From Hyphomonadaceae bacterium (GTDB taxonomy: Bacteria > Pseudomonadota > Alphaproteobacteria > Caulobacterales > Aquidulcibacteraceae), in contig JAEUMP010000024.1 of NCBI GenBank assembly GCA_016791445.1, positions 1-64,000 of the forward strand: 64,000 nucleotides of DNA, in the 5' to 3' direction. How positions within the stretch are numbered: the stretch's first letter is position 1; each line of letters starts with the position of its first letter. The notes below the pieces were generated by a model. It was not told where the DNA came from and did not search any database. It was given only the letters and a program-made list of their open reading frames with translations. The translations under genes and the position numbers were made by a program. Below are positions 10,655 to 19,780 of this stretch, piece after piece.

Positions 10655-12901
10655 ATGGCCGACGACATGAGTTCCCCGCCGGAAGAAGGCGGCCGCATCG
10701 TCAACGAACCGATCGGGGAGGCGCTGTCGCGCCGCTTCCTGTCGTACGCACTTTCGACGATCACGTCGCGGGCGGTGCCTGACGTGCGCGACGGTCTGAA
10801 ACCCGTTCACCGGCGCATCCTCTACGGGATGTCCAACCTCAATCTCTCGCCGGACGCCGCGTTCAAGAAGAGCGCCAAGATTGTCGGCGATGTGATGGGT
10901 GACTTCCACCCGCACGGCGACACCGCCATCTATGATGCGATGGTGCGCCTCGCGCAGGATTTCTCCTCGCGCTATCCGCTCGTCGACGGGCAGGGCAATT
11001 TCGGCAACGTGGATGGCGACAGCGCCGCCGCCTACCGATACACCGAAGCCCGGATGACGCAGGCGGCGCTGCTGCTGCTGGACGGCCTCGACGAGGACGC
11101 CGTCGACTTCCGCGAGAATTATGCCGGCGACAAGGAAGAGCCGGTCGTCCTGCCGGCGGCGTTTCCCAACCTGCTCGCGAACGGCTCCGTCGGAATCGCC
11201 GTCGGCATGGCGACGTCGATCCCGCCGCACAACGCCGCCGAACTGATCGACGCGTGCCTGCACCTCATCAAGTCGCCGGGCGCGACGGTGGAGGATCTCA
11301 TCAAGTTCGTGCCGGGTCCGGACTTTCCGACCGGCGGCATCGTGGTGGAGTCGAAAGAGTCGATCCGTGAGGCCTACGCCACAGGGAAGGGCGGCTTCCG
11401 TCTGCGCGCGAAGTGGGAAGTGGAAGAGTTGCAGCGCGGGACGTGGCGCATCATCGTCACGGAAATTCCCTACCAGGTGCAGAAAGCCAAGCTCATCACG
11501 GCGCTGGCCGATCTGGTCGAGAACAAGAAGGCGCCGCTTCTGGGGGATGTGCGCGACGAGAGCGCTGACACGGTGCGTATCGTTCTTGAACCGCGCGCGC
11601 GTACCGTCGAACCGGCCGTCCTCATGGAGAGCCTGTTCAAGCTTTCGGAGCTTGAAACCCGTATTCCGCTCAACATGAACGTGCTCGACGCGCAGGGCGC
11701 GCCGCGGGTGATGAACCTGAAGGAGGTGCTGAAAGCCTTCCTCGATCACCAGCGCGACGTGCTGCAGCGGCGCTCCAACTACCGTCTCGGCAAGATCGCG
11801 GCGCGTCTGGAAATTCTCGCCGGCCTGCTGATCGTCTATCTCAATCTGGACGAAGTGATCCGCATCATCCGGCGTGAGGACGAACCCAAGCCGGTGCTGA
11901 TCAAGCGCTTCAAGCTCTCCGAAGTGCAGGCGGAGGCCATCCTCAACACCCGGCTGCGCCAACTGCGCAAGCTGGAGGAGATGGAGATCCGTCGCGAGGA
12001 CAAGGCGCTGCGGGAGGAACAGGAAGCGCTCAACCTGTTGCTGGGCAGCGAGGCGCGACAGTGGACAAAAATCGGCCAGCAACTGACCAAGACGCGCGGC
12101 GTGTTCGGTGAGAACACCGCATGGGGCCGCCGTCGCGCGACGTTCTCCGATGTGAGCGGGCAGGCGGAAATTTCCGTCGAGGCGTTCATCGTGCGCGAGC
12201 CGATCACTGTCGTTCTATCCGAGAAGGGGTGGGTGCGCGCGCTCAAGGGACATGCCGCAGACACCGACAGTCTCAAATACAAGGAAGGCGACAGGCAGGC
12301 GTTCGTCCTCCAGTGCGAGACCACCGACAAGATCATTCTCATGGCCACCGATGGGCGCGCCTTCACGCTCGGCGCCGACAAGCTGCCCGGCGGGCGCGGC
12401 ATGGGCGAGCCTATCCGGCTGATGATCGAACTCGGCGAGGATCAGGACCTGATCGCGTTGATCGCCTTCACGCCGGGCGCGAAGATGCTGGTGGCGAGTT
12501 CGGACGGGCACGGCTTCGTCGTCACCGAAGATGAAATGATCGCGACCAAGCGCGCCGGCAAGCAGGTGTTGGCGGTGTCGGGCATGGCGTTCGCGCAGGT
12601 CTGCACGCCCGTGGACGGCGACATGGTCGCGGTGATCGGCGAGAACCGCAAACTGCTCGTCTTCCCGCTGAGCGAAGTCCCGGAAATGAGCCGGGGCAAG
12701 GGCGTGAAGCTGCAGTCCTACAAGGATGGCGGACTGCTTGATGCGGTGGTCTTCAGGAAGGCGGATGGTCTTTCCTGGACCGACACGGCCGGGCGCACGC
12801 GGTCGGTGGCGGAGTGGAAAGAACACGTCGGCAAGCGCGCCTCGTCGGGACGCGTTGCGCCGCGCGGTTTCTCCCGCAGCGGGAAGTTCCAGGGCGAGTA
12901 G
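10655..12901 (+). CDS. parC: DNA topoisomerase IV subunit A
   Basis: Type IIA topoisomerase subunit (748 aa) that decatenates daughter chromosomes. The catalytic Tyr is Y129 in YRYTEARM; the winged-helix region [13 protein letters not shown] carries Thr90 where E. coli ParC has Ser80 and Asp where it has Glu84, positions linked to quinolone response in other species. The C-terminal beta-pinwheel is short and lacks a GyrA box, and the order era-recO-parC is conserved, which supports ParC over GyrA. Confidence 0.93.
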   Translation: MADDMSSPPEEGGRIVNEPIGEALSRRFLSYALSTITSRAVPDVRDGLKPVHRRILYGMSNLNLSPDAAFKKSAKIVGDVMGDFHPHGDTAIYDAMVRLAQDFSSRYPLVDGQGNFGNVDGDSAAAYRYTEARMTQAALLLLDGLDEDAVDFRENYAGDKEEPVVLPAAFPNLLANGSVGIAVGMATSIPPHNAAELIDACLHLIKSPGATVEDLIKFVPGPDFPTGGIVVESKESIREAYATGKGGFRLRAKWEVEELQRGTWRIIVTEIPYQVQKAKLITALADLVENKKAPLLGDVRDESADTVRIVLEPRARTVEPAVLMESLFKLSELETRIPLNMNVLDAQGAPRVMNLKEVLKAFLDHQRDVLQRRSNYRLGKIAARLEILAGLLIVYLNLDEVIRIIRREDEPKPVLIKRFKLSEVQAEAILNTRLRQLRKLEEMEIRREDKALREEQEALNLLLGSEARQWTKIGQQLTKTRGVFGENTAWGRRRATFSDVSGQAEISVEAFIVREPITVVLSEKGWVRALKGHAADTDSLKYKEGDRQAFVLQCETTDKIILMATDGRAFTLGADKLPGGRGMGEPIRLMIELGEDQDLIALIAFTPGAKMLVASSDGHGFVVTEDEMIATKRAGKQVLAVSGMAFAQVCTPVDGDMVAVIGENRKLLVFPLSEVPEMSRGKGVKLQSYKDGGLLDAVVFRKADGLSWTDTAGRTRSVAEWKEHVGKRASSGRVAPRGFSRSGKFQGE

Positions 12902-12964
12902 CGCACCGCTGGCGCGGGCGCGCGGGCCGCGGTAAGGTCAACGGCATCTTTCGGAGGACTCTGC

Positions 12965-13528
12965 ATGTCCGGGTTTGTCATTCTGCTGATCGTCGTCGGC
13001 GTGCTCGTGCTGATGGCCATCGGCATCTACAACACGCTCGTTTCATTGCGGAACCGCGTCACCCAGTCTTTCGCCGACATCGACGTCCAGCTGAAGCAGC
13101 GCCATGACCTCATCCCGAATCTCGTGGAGACGGTGAAGGGCTATGCGACGCACGAAAAGGGCACGCTCGAAGCGGTCATCCAGGCGCGCAATTCCGCAAT
13201 GTCGGCCGGCGGCGGCACGGCGGCGCAGGCGCAGGCTGAAGGCGTGCTCGGCGCGGCGCTCGGCCGGCTCATCGCCTTGAGCGAGGCCTATCCGGACCTG
13301 AAGGCCAACACGAATTTCCAGCAGCTTTCGGCCGAACTGTCCGACATCGAAAACAAGATCGCCGCCGCGCGCCGCTTCTTCAACAATGCGGTCAACGAGT
13401 ACAATACGGGCATCCAGCAATTCCCGGCCGTGCTCTTCGCAGGCGCCCTCGGCTTCACGCAGCGTGACTCCTTTGATCTCGGCGAAAGCCGCGCGCAGAT
13501 CGAGACCGCGCCGCAGGTCAAGTTCTGA
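12965..13528 (+). CDS. lemA: LemA family protein
   Basis: A 187-residue LemA-type protein: one N-terminal membrane helix (residues about 2-22) then a long helical domain with the family pattern YNTLVSLRNRVTQSFADIDV and QLKQRHDLIPNLVETVKGY. The molecular role of LemA proteins is not settled. They often sit beside an M48 protease, as here, suggesting a shared role in membrane-protein quality control (inference). The gene starts 63 bases after parC. Confidence 0.92.
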   Translation: MSGFVILLIVVGVLVLMAIGIYNTLVSLRNRVTQSFADIDVQLKQRHDLIPNLVETVKGYATHEKGTLEAVIQARNSAMSAGGGTAAQAQAEGVLGAALGRLIALSEAYPDLKANTNFQQLSAELSDIENKIAAARRFFNNAVNEYNTGIQQFPAVLFAGALGFTQRDSFDLGESRAQIETAPQVKF

Positions 13529-13563
13529 TCCGCGATCTCCCACCCGCAGAGCGGTGACCTGAA

Positions 13564-14577
13564 ATGGCCGCCTTCGGGCTCGGCACGCATATTTCGAGCA
13601 ACAATTTCAAGTCCGTGCTGTTGCTGGCGGGCTTTCCCGTCCTACTGTTGCTGCTGATGTACGGGCTGTTCCTGCTCTATGCGGGATTGACCGGCGATTT
13701 CGGCGCCTATGGCTACGGGATGGAGGGGCCATTCCTCTGGGCGGCGAACAGCCTCGCGCAGGCGTGGCCGTTCGCCATCGGCGGCGCGCTCGTCTGGTTC
13801 GTCATCGCATACTTTTCGCACCAGACCCTTATCGACATGTCGACCGGCGCGCGCGAACTCTCACGAAAGGAGGATGCGCGCGTCTGGAACCTCCTCGAAA
13901 ATCTCTGCATCTCGCGCGGCGTGCCGATGCCGTCCCTGCGCGTGATCGAGACGCCTGCGCTCAACGCCTTCGCGAGCGGCCTGCACGAGAAGCAGTATTC
14001 GATCACGGTGACGAGCGGGCTCCTGCAGGCGCTCGACGATGCGGAGTTGGAAGCGGTGCTGGCGCACGAGCTGACGCATATCCGCAACCGCGATGTGCGG
14101 CTCCTCGTGGTCGCGGTGATCTTCGTGGGCATCTTCTCGTTCGTGGGCGAGCTGATGTTTCGCGGTCTCACGAACATGCGCTGGAGCGGCGGCGGTGGAC
14201 GTTCCCGGTCTTCGTCGCGCGATTCCGGTGGCGCGGCGGTCATGGCGGTGGTCGTGGCGCTGGTGATCATCGCGATCGCCTACGCGCTGGCGATCGTGAT
14301 CCGTTTCGCCTTGTCGCGGCGACGCGAATATCTCGCCGACGCAGGCGCCGTCGAGCTGACCAAGAATCCCGACGCGATGATCTCGGCGCTTCGCAAGATT
14401 TCCGGCAACGCCGAAGTCCCGAATGCGCCCGCAGAAGTGCGTGAGATGTTCATCGAGAACGCCCATGTGGGCATCGGCGAGATTTTCGCGACGCACCCCT
14501 CGATCGAAAAGCGCATCGCGGCGCTCGTTCAGTTTGCGGGTGGACGCGAGCCGGCGCCGAGTGCGTCCGGCCCGTGA
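13564..14577 (+). CDS. M48 family zinc metalloprotease (HtpX-like)
   Basis: Membrane-bound metallopeptidase of 337 residues. Two or more N-terminal membrane segments (about 18-40 and 65-85) precede the zinc site HELTH (H168, E169, H172); the third ligand region follows after a further membrane segment in RREYLADAGAVELTKNP. A Gly/Ser/Arg-rich cytosolic loop (about residues 212-222) is unusual in composition. It sits 35 bases after lemA and is likely co-expressed. HtpX is the nearest characterised type, but the N terminus is longer than E. coli HtpX. Confidence 0.9.
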   Translation: MAAFGLGTHISSNNFKSVLLLAGFPVLLLLLMYGLFLLYAGLTGDFGAYGYGMEGPFLWAANSLAQAWPFAIGGALVWFVIAYFSHQTLIDMSTGARELSRKEDARVWNLLENLCISRGVPMPSLRVIETPALNAFASGLHEKQYSITVTSGLLQALDDAELEAVLAHELTHIRNRDVRLLVVAVIFVGIFSFVGELMFRGLTNMRWSGGGGRSRSSSRDSGGAAVMAVVVALVIIAIAYALAIVIRFALSRRREYLADAGAVELTKNPDAMISALRKISGNAEVPNAPAEVREMFIENAHVGIGEIFATHPSIEKRIAALVQFAGGREPAPSASGP

Positions 14578-14592
14578 GGCGCGGCCTGAGCG

Positions 14593-15375
14593 TCAGTCGA
14601 TGTCGGCTTCGTCGACGCCGACATGTTCGCCGAAATGCGTGTCGCTGAAGGGCCGCCAAGCGCCGCCGCGCAGCAATTCGATCGGCTGGAACTGCGCCTT
14701 GTACGCCATCTTCTCGCTGCCATGCACCCAGTAGCCGAGATACAGGTGCGGGAAGCCAGCGGCCTGCGCCTGCGCGATGTGATCGAGAATGATGTGGCTG
14801 CCGAGACTGCGACGCGCATCGCGCGTATCGAAGAAGCTGTAAACAAGAGAGAGGCCGTCACGCAGGACATCGACGAGGGCGCAACCGGCAAGTTCTCCCT
14901 GATCGGGACCGGGAGCTGTGAAGCGGTATTCGACGACATGGGTGCGCACGGCGGACTCTTCAACCATCGCCGCATAGTCGAGGAGCGTCATGTCGGACAT
15001 GCCGCCTTCGCCGTGGCGCGACAAGAGATAGCGGCGCAGAAGCCAGAACTGTTCCTCAGTGGCCTCCGCGGGACGGAGATGGCGGGACAGATCCTGATTG
15101 CGCGCAATGATCTTCCGCCAGCGCCGGTTCGGTGAGAACTGGCCGCAGACGACGCGCGCGGAAACGCACGCATCGCAGGCTTCGCAGGCAGGGCGATAGG
15201 CGATGTTCTGCGAGCGGCGAAATCCCGCATGGGTCAGGCTGTCGTTGACCGACGCCGAGTCCGGTCCCTCCAGCCCCGTGAACACCTTCCGCTCGCGGCG
15301 GTCCGGGAGGTACGGACAGGCCGAGGGCGCGGTCAGGTAGAAGCGCAGGTTCTTGGTGGGAAAAGGCCGCGTCAC
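14593..15375 (-). CDS. bpt: aspartate/glutamate leucyltransferase (Bpt-type arginyltransferase family)
   Basis: Aminoacyl-tRNA-protein transferase (260 aa) of the ATE/Bpt family, which adds Leu to N-terminal Asp or Glu and feeds substrates to ClpS-ClpAP. Family features: the ACPYLPDRRERKVFT segment, the Cys-rich region YRPACEACDACVSARV, and the GYWVHGSEKMAYKAQFQP block. Transcribed toward the M48 protease gene, with only 15 bases between their ends. Confidence 0.93.
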   Translation of the reverse strand: MTRPFPTKNLRFYLTAPSACPYLPDRRERKVFTGLEGPDSASVNDSLTHAGFRRSQNIAYRPACEACDACVSARVVCGQFSPNRRWRKIIARNQDLSRHLRPAEATEEQFWLLRRYLLSRHGEGGMSDMTLLDYAAMVEESAVRTHVVEYRFTAPGPDQGELAGCALVDVLRDGLSLVYSFFDTRDARRSLGSHIILDHIAQAQAAGFPHLYLGYWVHGSEKMAYKAQFQPIELLRGGAWRPFSDTHFGEHVGVDEADID

Positions 15376-15447
15376 GAACCGTCCGTGAGTCCCGAGGGGA
15401 GGATCATGGTTCCGGCGGGGCGCGGCGCGGTCAAGCGTGTTCGGCCG

Positions 15448-16338
15448 TCACGGTTGCGCATCCGCCGGCAGGACGGGCGCCTCGCGCAGCAGCGTGACGG
15501 AGATGCGCCGGTTGCCGGGCAGGGTGGGGTCGTCGGGAAAGAGAGGCTCAGCGTCGGCCTTGCCGGAGACCTGATAGACGCGGTTCTCCTCCACGCCCGC
15601 GCCCTGGAGGATGCGGCGCGCGGCGTTGGCGCGCTCGGCGGAAAGCTCCCAGTTCGTCTGCCCCGAGCGCCCGGGCGGGGAGGCGTCGGTATGGCCGGCG
15701 ATCGAGATGCGGTTGGGCAACTCCGCCACGACCCGCGACACGGCGGTCAGCAGTTTGCGCGCCCGCTGGTTCAGCGCCGCCTGGCCGGGCTCGAACATCG
15801 ACCGGCCTTCCTGGTCGACCAACTGGATCCGCAGCCCCTCGGGGGTGACTTCCATCAGCACATGCTTGGAGAGTTCCGCGAGGTCCGGCATGTCCTGGAT
15901 CGCCTGCCGGATGGACATTTCGGCGCGTTCGAACTCCGCGTTTTCGCGGGCGGCCCGGGCGCGGGCCATGGCGGCTTCGGTTGCTTCGGCGGTGCCGTTG
16001 TCGGGATCGGGCGCGCCCTGCACTTCGCCGCCGTTGGCGCGGCCTTCCTTGAACTGGGTTTCACGGGCCTGACGCGCGCCGCTTTCCGCCAAGGCCTGTC
16101 CGGCCAGCAGTCCGCCGGCGCCGCTGGTCGTCTCGGAGACGCTGGCGGGAGCGAAGAAGTCCGCGATGCCGCGCTTCTGCTCCGGGCTTGTGGTGTTGAT
16201 CAGCCACATCAGCAGGAAGAACGCCATCATGGCGGTCACGAAGTCGGCATAGGCGACCTTCCACGCGCCGCCGTGGTGCCCGTGGCCGCCCTTCTTGATC
16301 TTCTTGATGATGATGGGGGCTTTGTTGGCGGCGGCCAT
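15448..16338 (-). CDS. motB: flagellar motor stator protein MotB
   Basis: Stator subunit (about 296 aa) with a single membrane helix carrying the proton-accepting Asp (AYADFVTAMMAFFLLMWLIN) and a C-terminal OmpA-like peptidoglycan-binding domain (SIAGHTDASPPG to ERANAARRILQGAGV). The His/Gly/Lys-rich N terminus (IIIKKIKKGGHGHHGG) is characteristic of alphaproteobacterial MotB. Start chosen at ATG 16338 (MAAANKAP); an alternative ATG at 16371 adds 11 residues. No motA is adjacent, so the stator genes are split. Confidence 0.9.
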   Translation of the reverse strand: MAAANKAPIIIKKIKKGGHGHHGGAWKVAYADFVTAMMAFFLLMWLINTTSPEQKRGIADFFAPASVSETTSGAGGLLAGQALAESGARQARETQFKEGRANGGEVQGAPDPDNGTAEATEAAMARARAARENAEFERAEMSIRQAIQDMPDLAELSKHVLMEVTPEGLRIQLVDQEGRSMFEPGQAALNQRARKLLTAVSRVVAELPNRISIAGHTDASPPGRSGQTNWELSAERANAARRILQGAGVEENRVYQVSGKADAEPLFPDDPTLPGNRRISVTLLREAPVLPADAQP

Positions 16339-16445
16339 GGCTTTAGTCGTTGCGGGAGACGACCGGACCATGCGTTGCGGCGTGTTAAGAACCCGTTTGC
16401 GAAACGCCGCGACGGCCAGAGGACGAGGATCGCTTGGAAGACGTC

Positions 16446-16907
16446 ATGACCTACCGCCGGGCCTTGGGCGCGTTCGCCACCGGCGTCGTCCTCGTCGCCG
16501 CCGACAGCCCGCGCGGACCGCTGGGCATCATCGTGAACTCGTTCACGTCGGTGTCGCTCGAGCCGCGGCTCGTCCTGTGGTGCCTCGGCGACCAGTCTGA
16601 CCGCTACGGCGTCTTCAGCACGGCTGAGCGGTGGTCGGCCAATGTGCTGTCGGCGGAGCAGCAGGCGATCTCGCAGTGTTTCGCCCGGTCGGGTTCTACG
16701 GAGGGCGATGAGGCGGCCTTTCACGCGCATCCGCACGCGCCGGTCCTGAACGGCGCGCTGACCACGCTGGTCTGCCGCACGCACGAGCGACGCAAGATGG
16801 GCGATCACCTCTTGATCGTGGGCGAAGTGGAGGCGTTCGAGACACAGGACGGCGACGCGCTGACCTATTTCCGTGGCCGGTATGGCCGCGCGGCGACGGA
16901 GATCTGA
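16446..16907 (+). CDS. flavin reductase family protein (NADH:FMN oxidoreductase-like)
   Basis: A split-barrel FMN-binding protein of about 153 residues. The N-terminal YRRALGAFATGVVLVA and NSFTSVSLEPRLVLWCL segments match the flavin reductase (DIM6/NTAB) family, whose members supply reduced flavin to monooxygenases. No partner monooxygenase is seen nearby, so the physiological role is unknown. The start is ambiguous: ATG 16446 (GGAAG upstream) or TTG 16434, which would add four residues. Divergent from motB, and followed after one base by the dehydrogenase gene, so probably an operon. Confidence 0.82.
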   Translation: MTYRRALGAFATGVVLVAADSPRGPLGIIVNSFTSVSLEPRLVLWCLGDQSDRYGVFSTAERWSANVLSAEQQAISQCFARSGSTEGDEAAFHAHPHAPVLNGALTTLVCRTHERRKMGDHLLIVGEVEAFETQDGDALTYFRGRYGRAATEI

Positions 16908-16908
16908 C

Positions 16909-17781
16909 ATGGCCCGCGTGGCGTTTCTCGGACTTGGCGTCATGGGCGCGCCGATGGCGGGCCATCTCGCGCGCGCTGGTCACGATGTGACCGTGTTCAA
17001 CCGGACGGCGGCGAAAGCACAGGCGTGGGCGAGCCGCCACGGCGGGCGCGCCGCAGACACGGCGGCGCAGGCGGCGGAAGGGGCGGAATTCGTGTTTGCC
17101 TGCGTCGGCGCCGACCCGGATGTCGAGGCCGTATTCACGCCGGCGCTGGAAACGATGGCGAGCGACGGCGTCTTCGTGGACCACACCACCGCTTCCGCGG
17201 CGCTGGCGCGCAGGCTTCACCCGCTGGCGCGCGCCGCTGGACGCAGCTTTCTGGACGCGCCGGTGTCGGGCGGACAGGCGGGCGCCGAGAATGGCCGGCT
17301 GACGGTCATGTGCGGCGGCGACGCGGACGCGTTCGCCCGGGCCGAGCCGGTGATGGCCGCCTATGCCGCCTCGATGACGCTGATCGGACCGGCGGGGTCG
17401 GGGCAGCTCGCCAAGATGGTGAACCAGATATGCATCGCCGGCGTCGTGGAGGGGCTGGCCGAGGGGCTCCACTTCGCGCGCGCCGCCGGGCTCGACGCGG
17501 AGAAGGTGATCGCGGCGATTTCCAAGGGCGCGGCGCAGTCCTGGCAGATGGAAAACCGCTGGCGCACCATGGTCGACGGCAAGTTCGACTTCGGCTTTGC
17601 GGTGGACTGGATGCGCAAGGATCTGGGTCTGGTTCTGGAAGAGGCGCGCGCCAATGGGGCGCAGACGCCCTTCGCGGCGCTGGTCGACGGGTTCTACGCC
17701 GAGGTTCAGGAGATGGGAGGCGGCCGCTGGGACACCTCGAGCCTGATCTCCAGGCTCGAGAACATCCCGCCAAAGGCCTAG
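16909..17781 (+). CDS. 3-hydroxyisobutyrate dehydrogenase-like beta-hydroxyacid dehydrogenase
   Basis: A 290-residue beta-hydroxyacid dehydrogenase. Rossmann motif FLGLGVMGAPMAGHLARAG, substrate-binding DAPVSGGQAGAENG, and catalytic Lys in GSGQLAKMVNQ are all intact. The family includes 3-hydroxyisobutyrate, tartronate semialdehyde, 6-phosphogluconate-like and succinic-semialdehyde (GLYR) reductases; the sequence alone does not decide between them. A link to valine breakdown is possible given the bkd operon about 11 kb away, but no other valine-pathway gene adjoins it. Confidence 0.85.
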   Translation: MARVAFLGLGVMGAPMAGHLARAGHDVTVFNRTAAKAQAWASRHGGRAADTAAQAAEGAEFVFACVGADPDVEAVFTPALETMASDGVFVDHTTASAALARRLHPLARAAGRSFLDAPVSGGQAGAENGRLTVMCGGDADAFARAEPVMAAYAASMTLIGPAGSGQLAKMVNQICIAGVVEGLAEGLHFARAAGLDAEKVIAAISKGAAQSWQMENRWRTMVDGKFDFGFAVDWMRKDLGLVLEEARANGAQTPFAALVDGFYAEVQEMGGGRWDTSSLISRLENIPPKA

Positions 17782-17844
17782 GCCGTTCGGGCGTGATTGT
17801 CGGCCTTCAACCATAAAGTAATCCGTTGGCGTCATAAGGGGCGG

Positions 17845-18651
17845 GTGACGAACGCTTCTTCCCGCCCATGGACCGCCCTTGTCGTCGAGCCCGAACGGGC
17901 GAAAGCGGCGCTGCTGCAGGATCTGCTGCGGACGCTCGAGTGCAGCGAGATCATCGTTGTCCGCGACGCCGAGACCGCCCTGGCGCACCTTGAGCTGCGC
18001 GTGCCGCGGATCGTGCTTTGCGCCGGCCGCATGCCGGGCGTGGACGGGTTCGAGTTCTGTCGGCGACTGCGTCGCTCGACCACCGTGCGCAGCGCCGAAG
18101 TCTCCGTCGTGCTGACCATCGGCGGTCCCGACCGCAACGATGTTCTCAACGCGTTGAACGCCGGCGCGGACTCGATGCTGCCGTTTCCCATGTCGTTGAC
18201 GCAGCTGCGCCAGATGCTGAGCGCGCTCGACACGCAGAAGCGTCCGTTCGTGCGCGCGGCGACCTATGTCGGCCCCTGTCGTCGCCGGGGGCTTGTACAG
18301 GCCGAAGGCGACGTCAGCCGGCGGCTCGAGGATTTCGGCGCCAAGGAAGCGCTTGGTTCGCTGATGGATTGCCTGCGCAAGGTGTTCGCGCTCGCGCAGC
18401 GCAGCACGGTTCCACAGGATTGGGTGGATCACTCGGCGGCGGCGCTCGCGACCTATCTGACTGAAGCGCGCGGCGACACCAATATCGACGAAGCGGCCCT
18501 CAGCGCGCAGTGCCGCGCCCTCGTGGCCCAGTTCGTCGCGCATGCCCCCGGTCAGGCGACGTTCGATCACGCTTTCACGCCGCTGCGACGCCTGCTGACG
18601 AACGTGGTCGCCAAGAGCGTGCAGGCCGCCGAACGCACGAAAGCCGCTTAG
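17845..18651 (+). CDS. protein with degenerate response-regulator receiver domain
   Basis: About 268 residues. Residues about 8-125 align with a CheY-like receiver, but key residues are missing: the acidic pair after the first strand is Glu-Pro (LVVEPERAK), the phospho-acceptor Asp is Ala (LCAGRMPGVDGFEF), and the conserved Lys near the C-terminal end is Phe (MLPFPMSLTQL). The remaining 140 residues are helical and match no effector domain I know. A constitutive or binding-only pseudo-receiver is the likely role. The GTG at 17845 follows AAGGGGCGG and is preferred over the upstream TTG at 17797. It overlaps hemB, on the other strand, by four bases. Confidence 0.75.
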   Translation: MTNASSRPWTALVVEPERAKAALLQDLLRTLECSEIIVVRDAETALAHLELRVPRIVLCAGRMPGVDGFEFCRRLRRSTTVRSAEVSVVLTIGGPDRNDVLNALNAGADSMLPFPMSLTQLRQMLSALDTQKRPFVRAATYVGPCRRRGLVQAEGDVSRRLEDFGAKEALGSLMDCLRKVFALAQRSTVPQDWVDHSAAALATYLTEARGDTNIDEAALSAQCRALVAQFVAHAPGQATFDHAFTPLRRLLTNVVAKSVQAAERTKAA

Positions 18652-19655
18652 GCGCCCAGCATTTCCGCCGCGCGCGGCGCGAAATAGGTGATGATCCCGT
18701 CCGCGCCGGCGCGCTTGAACGCGCCGAGGGTTTCAAGGATGGCGCGGTTTTCGTCGAGCCAGCCGTTCGCCGCCGCCGCGCGGATCATCGCGTATTCGCC
18801 GGACACCTGGAACGCATAGGTGGGCAGGGCGAACGTGTCCTTCACGCGCCGGATGATGTCGAGATAGGGCATGCCCGGTTTGACCATCAGCATGTCCGCG
18901 CCCTCGGCGACATCGAGCGCGCACTCCCGCAATGCTTCATCGGTGTTCGCGGGATCCATCTGGTAGGTCTTCTTGTCGCCCTGAAGCACGCTCGCGGAGC
19001 CGATGGCGTCGCGATAGGGGCCGTAGAAGGCCGAGGCGTACTTCGCCGCGTAGGACATGATCAGCGTGTCGGTCTTTCCCGCCTTTTCCAGCGCCGCACG
19101 GATTGCGCCGACGCGACCGTCCATCATGTCCGAGGGCGCGACGATGTCGGCGCCCGCTTCGGCCTGCACGACCGCCTGATCCACGAGACGCAGGACGGTT
19201 TCATCGTTGAGGATGCGACCGTTCTCGATGACGCCGTCGTGGCCGTGGTCGGTGAAGGGATCCAGCGCAACGTCGACCATGATCCCGACATGCGGCGCCG
19301 CCGCCTTCATCGCGCGCACGGTGCGGCAGACGAGCCCGTCCGGATTGGCGGCCTGCGATCCCGTTGCGTCCTTCTTGGACGTCTCGATCTGCGGAAAGAT
19401 CGCGATGGCGGGAATGCCGAGCTTGTCTGCCTGAATCGCGGCTTCAACCGCAGCGTCGATGGAGAGCCTGTCCGCGCCGGGCATTGAGGGCACCGCAACT
19501 CGCGGCTGCGTTCCCTCATGGATGACCAGCGCCCAGATGAGATCGCTTCGCAAAAGCGCGGTTTCCCGTACGAGGCGACGGGTCCAGTCCGTTTGCCGCA
19601 GTCGGCGCGGCCGCACAGCGGGAAACGCGCCGGGAGGGAAAGGTGTGTTGCTCAT
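18648..19655 (-). CDS. hemB: delta-aminolevulinic acid dehydratase (porphobilinogen synthase)
   Basis: Condenses two 5-aminolevulinates to porphobilinogen (335 aa). The Schiff-base lysines lie in SYAAKYASAFYGPYRDA and DMLMVKPGMPYLDII. The metal region reads VDVALDPFTDHGHDG without the cysteine triad of zinc enzymes, so this is the magnesium-type enzyme. The start ATG 19655 (MSNTPFPPGAF) fits the family; an in-frame upstream extension lacks family similarity. Divergent from hemA, so the two first haem-pathway genes share a 125-base control region. Confidence 0.95.
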   Translation of the reverse strand: MSNTPFPPGAFPAVRPRRLRQTDWTRRLVRETALLRSDLIWALVIHEGTQPRVAVPSMPGADRLSIDAAVEAAIQADKLGIPAIAIFPQIETSKKDATGSQAANPDGLVCRTVRAMKAAAPHVGIMVDVALDPFTDHGHDGVIENGRILNDETVLRLVDQAVVQAEAGADIVAPSDMMDGRVGAIRAALEKAGKTDTLIMSYAAKYASAFYGPYRDAIGSASVLQGDKKTYQMDPANTDEALRECALDVAEGADMLMVKPGMPYLDIIRRVKDTFALPTYAFQVSGEYAMIRAAAANGWLDENRAILETLGAFKRAGADGIITYFAPRAAEMLGA

Positions 19656-19731
19656 GAGGGCGCCGCCGTGCGTGCTAAGGTCCCATTTCATAGGCCCCCC
19701 GCAGCGCGCTATACAAGGCAACGCATCGCTC

Positions 19732-19745
19732 TTGCGATCGATCAA
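19732..19745. promoter_or_regulatory. FNR-like half-conserved palindrome upstream of hemA
   Basis: TTGCGATCGATCAA matches the FNR/FnrL consensus TTGAT-N4-ATCAA at eight of ten fixed positions. It lies 35 bases before the hemA start, in the divergent hemB-hemA gap. Oxygen control of hemA by FnrL is known in Rhodobacter. Here it is only a sequence resemblance, and a match of this quality can arise by chance. Confidence 0.3.
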
Positions 19746-19780
19746 GGACGGGCGCGCCTCGCAGCGTGCATGGGAAGCGC

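Noticed and set aside
15229..16449. 406-codon plus-strand frame
   Set aside because: Shadow of bpt and motB, both of which have clear family motifs on the minus strand.
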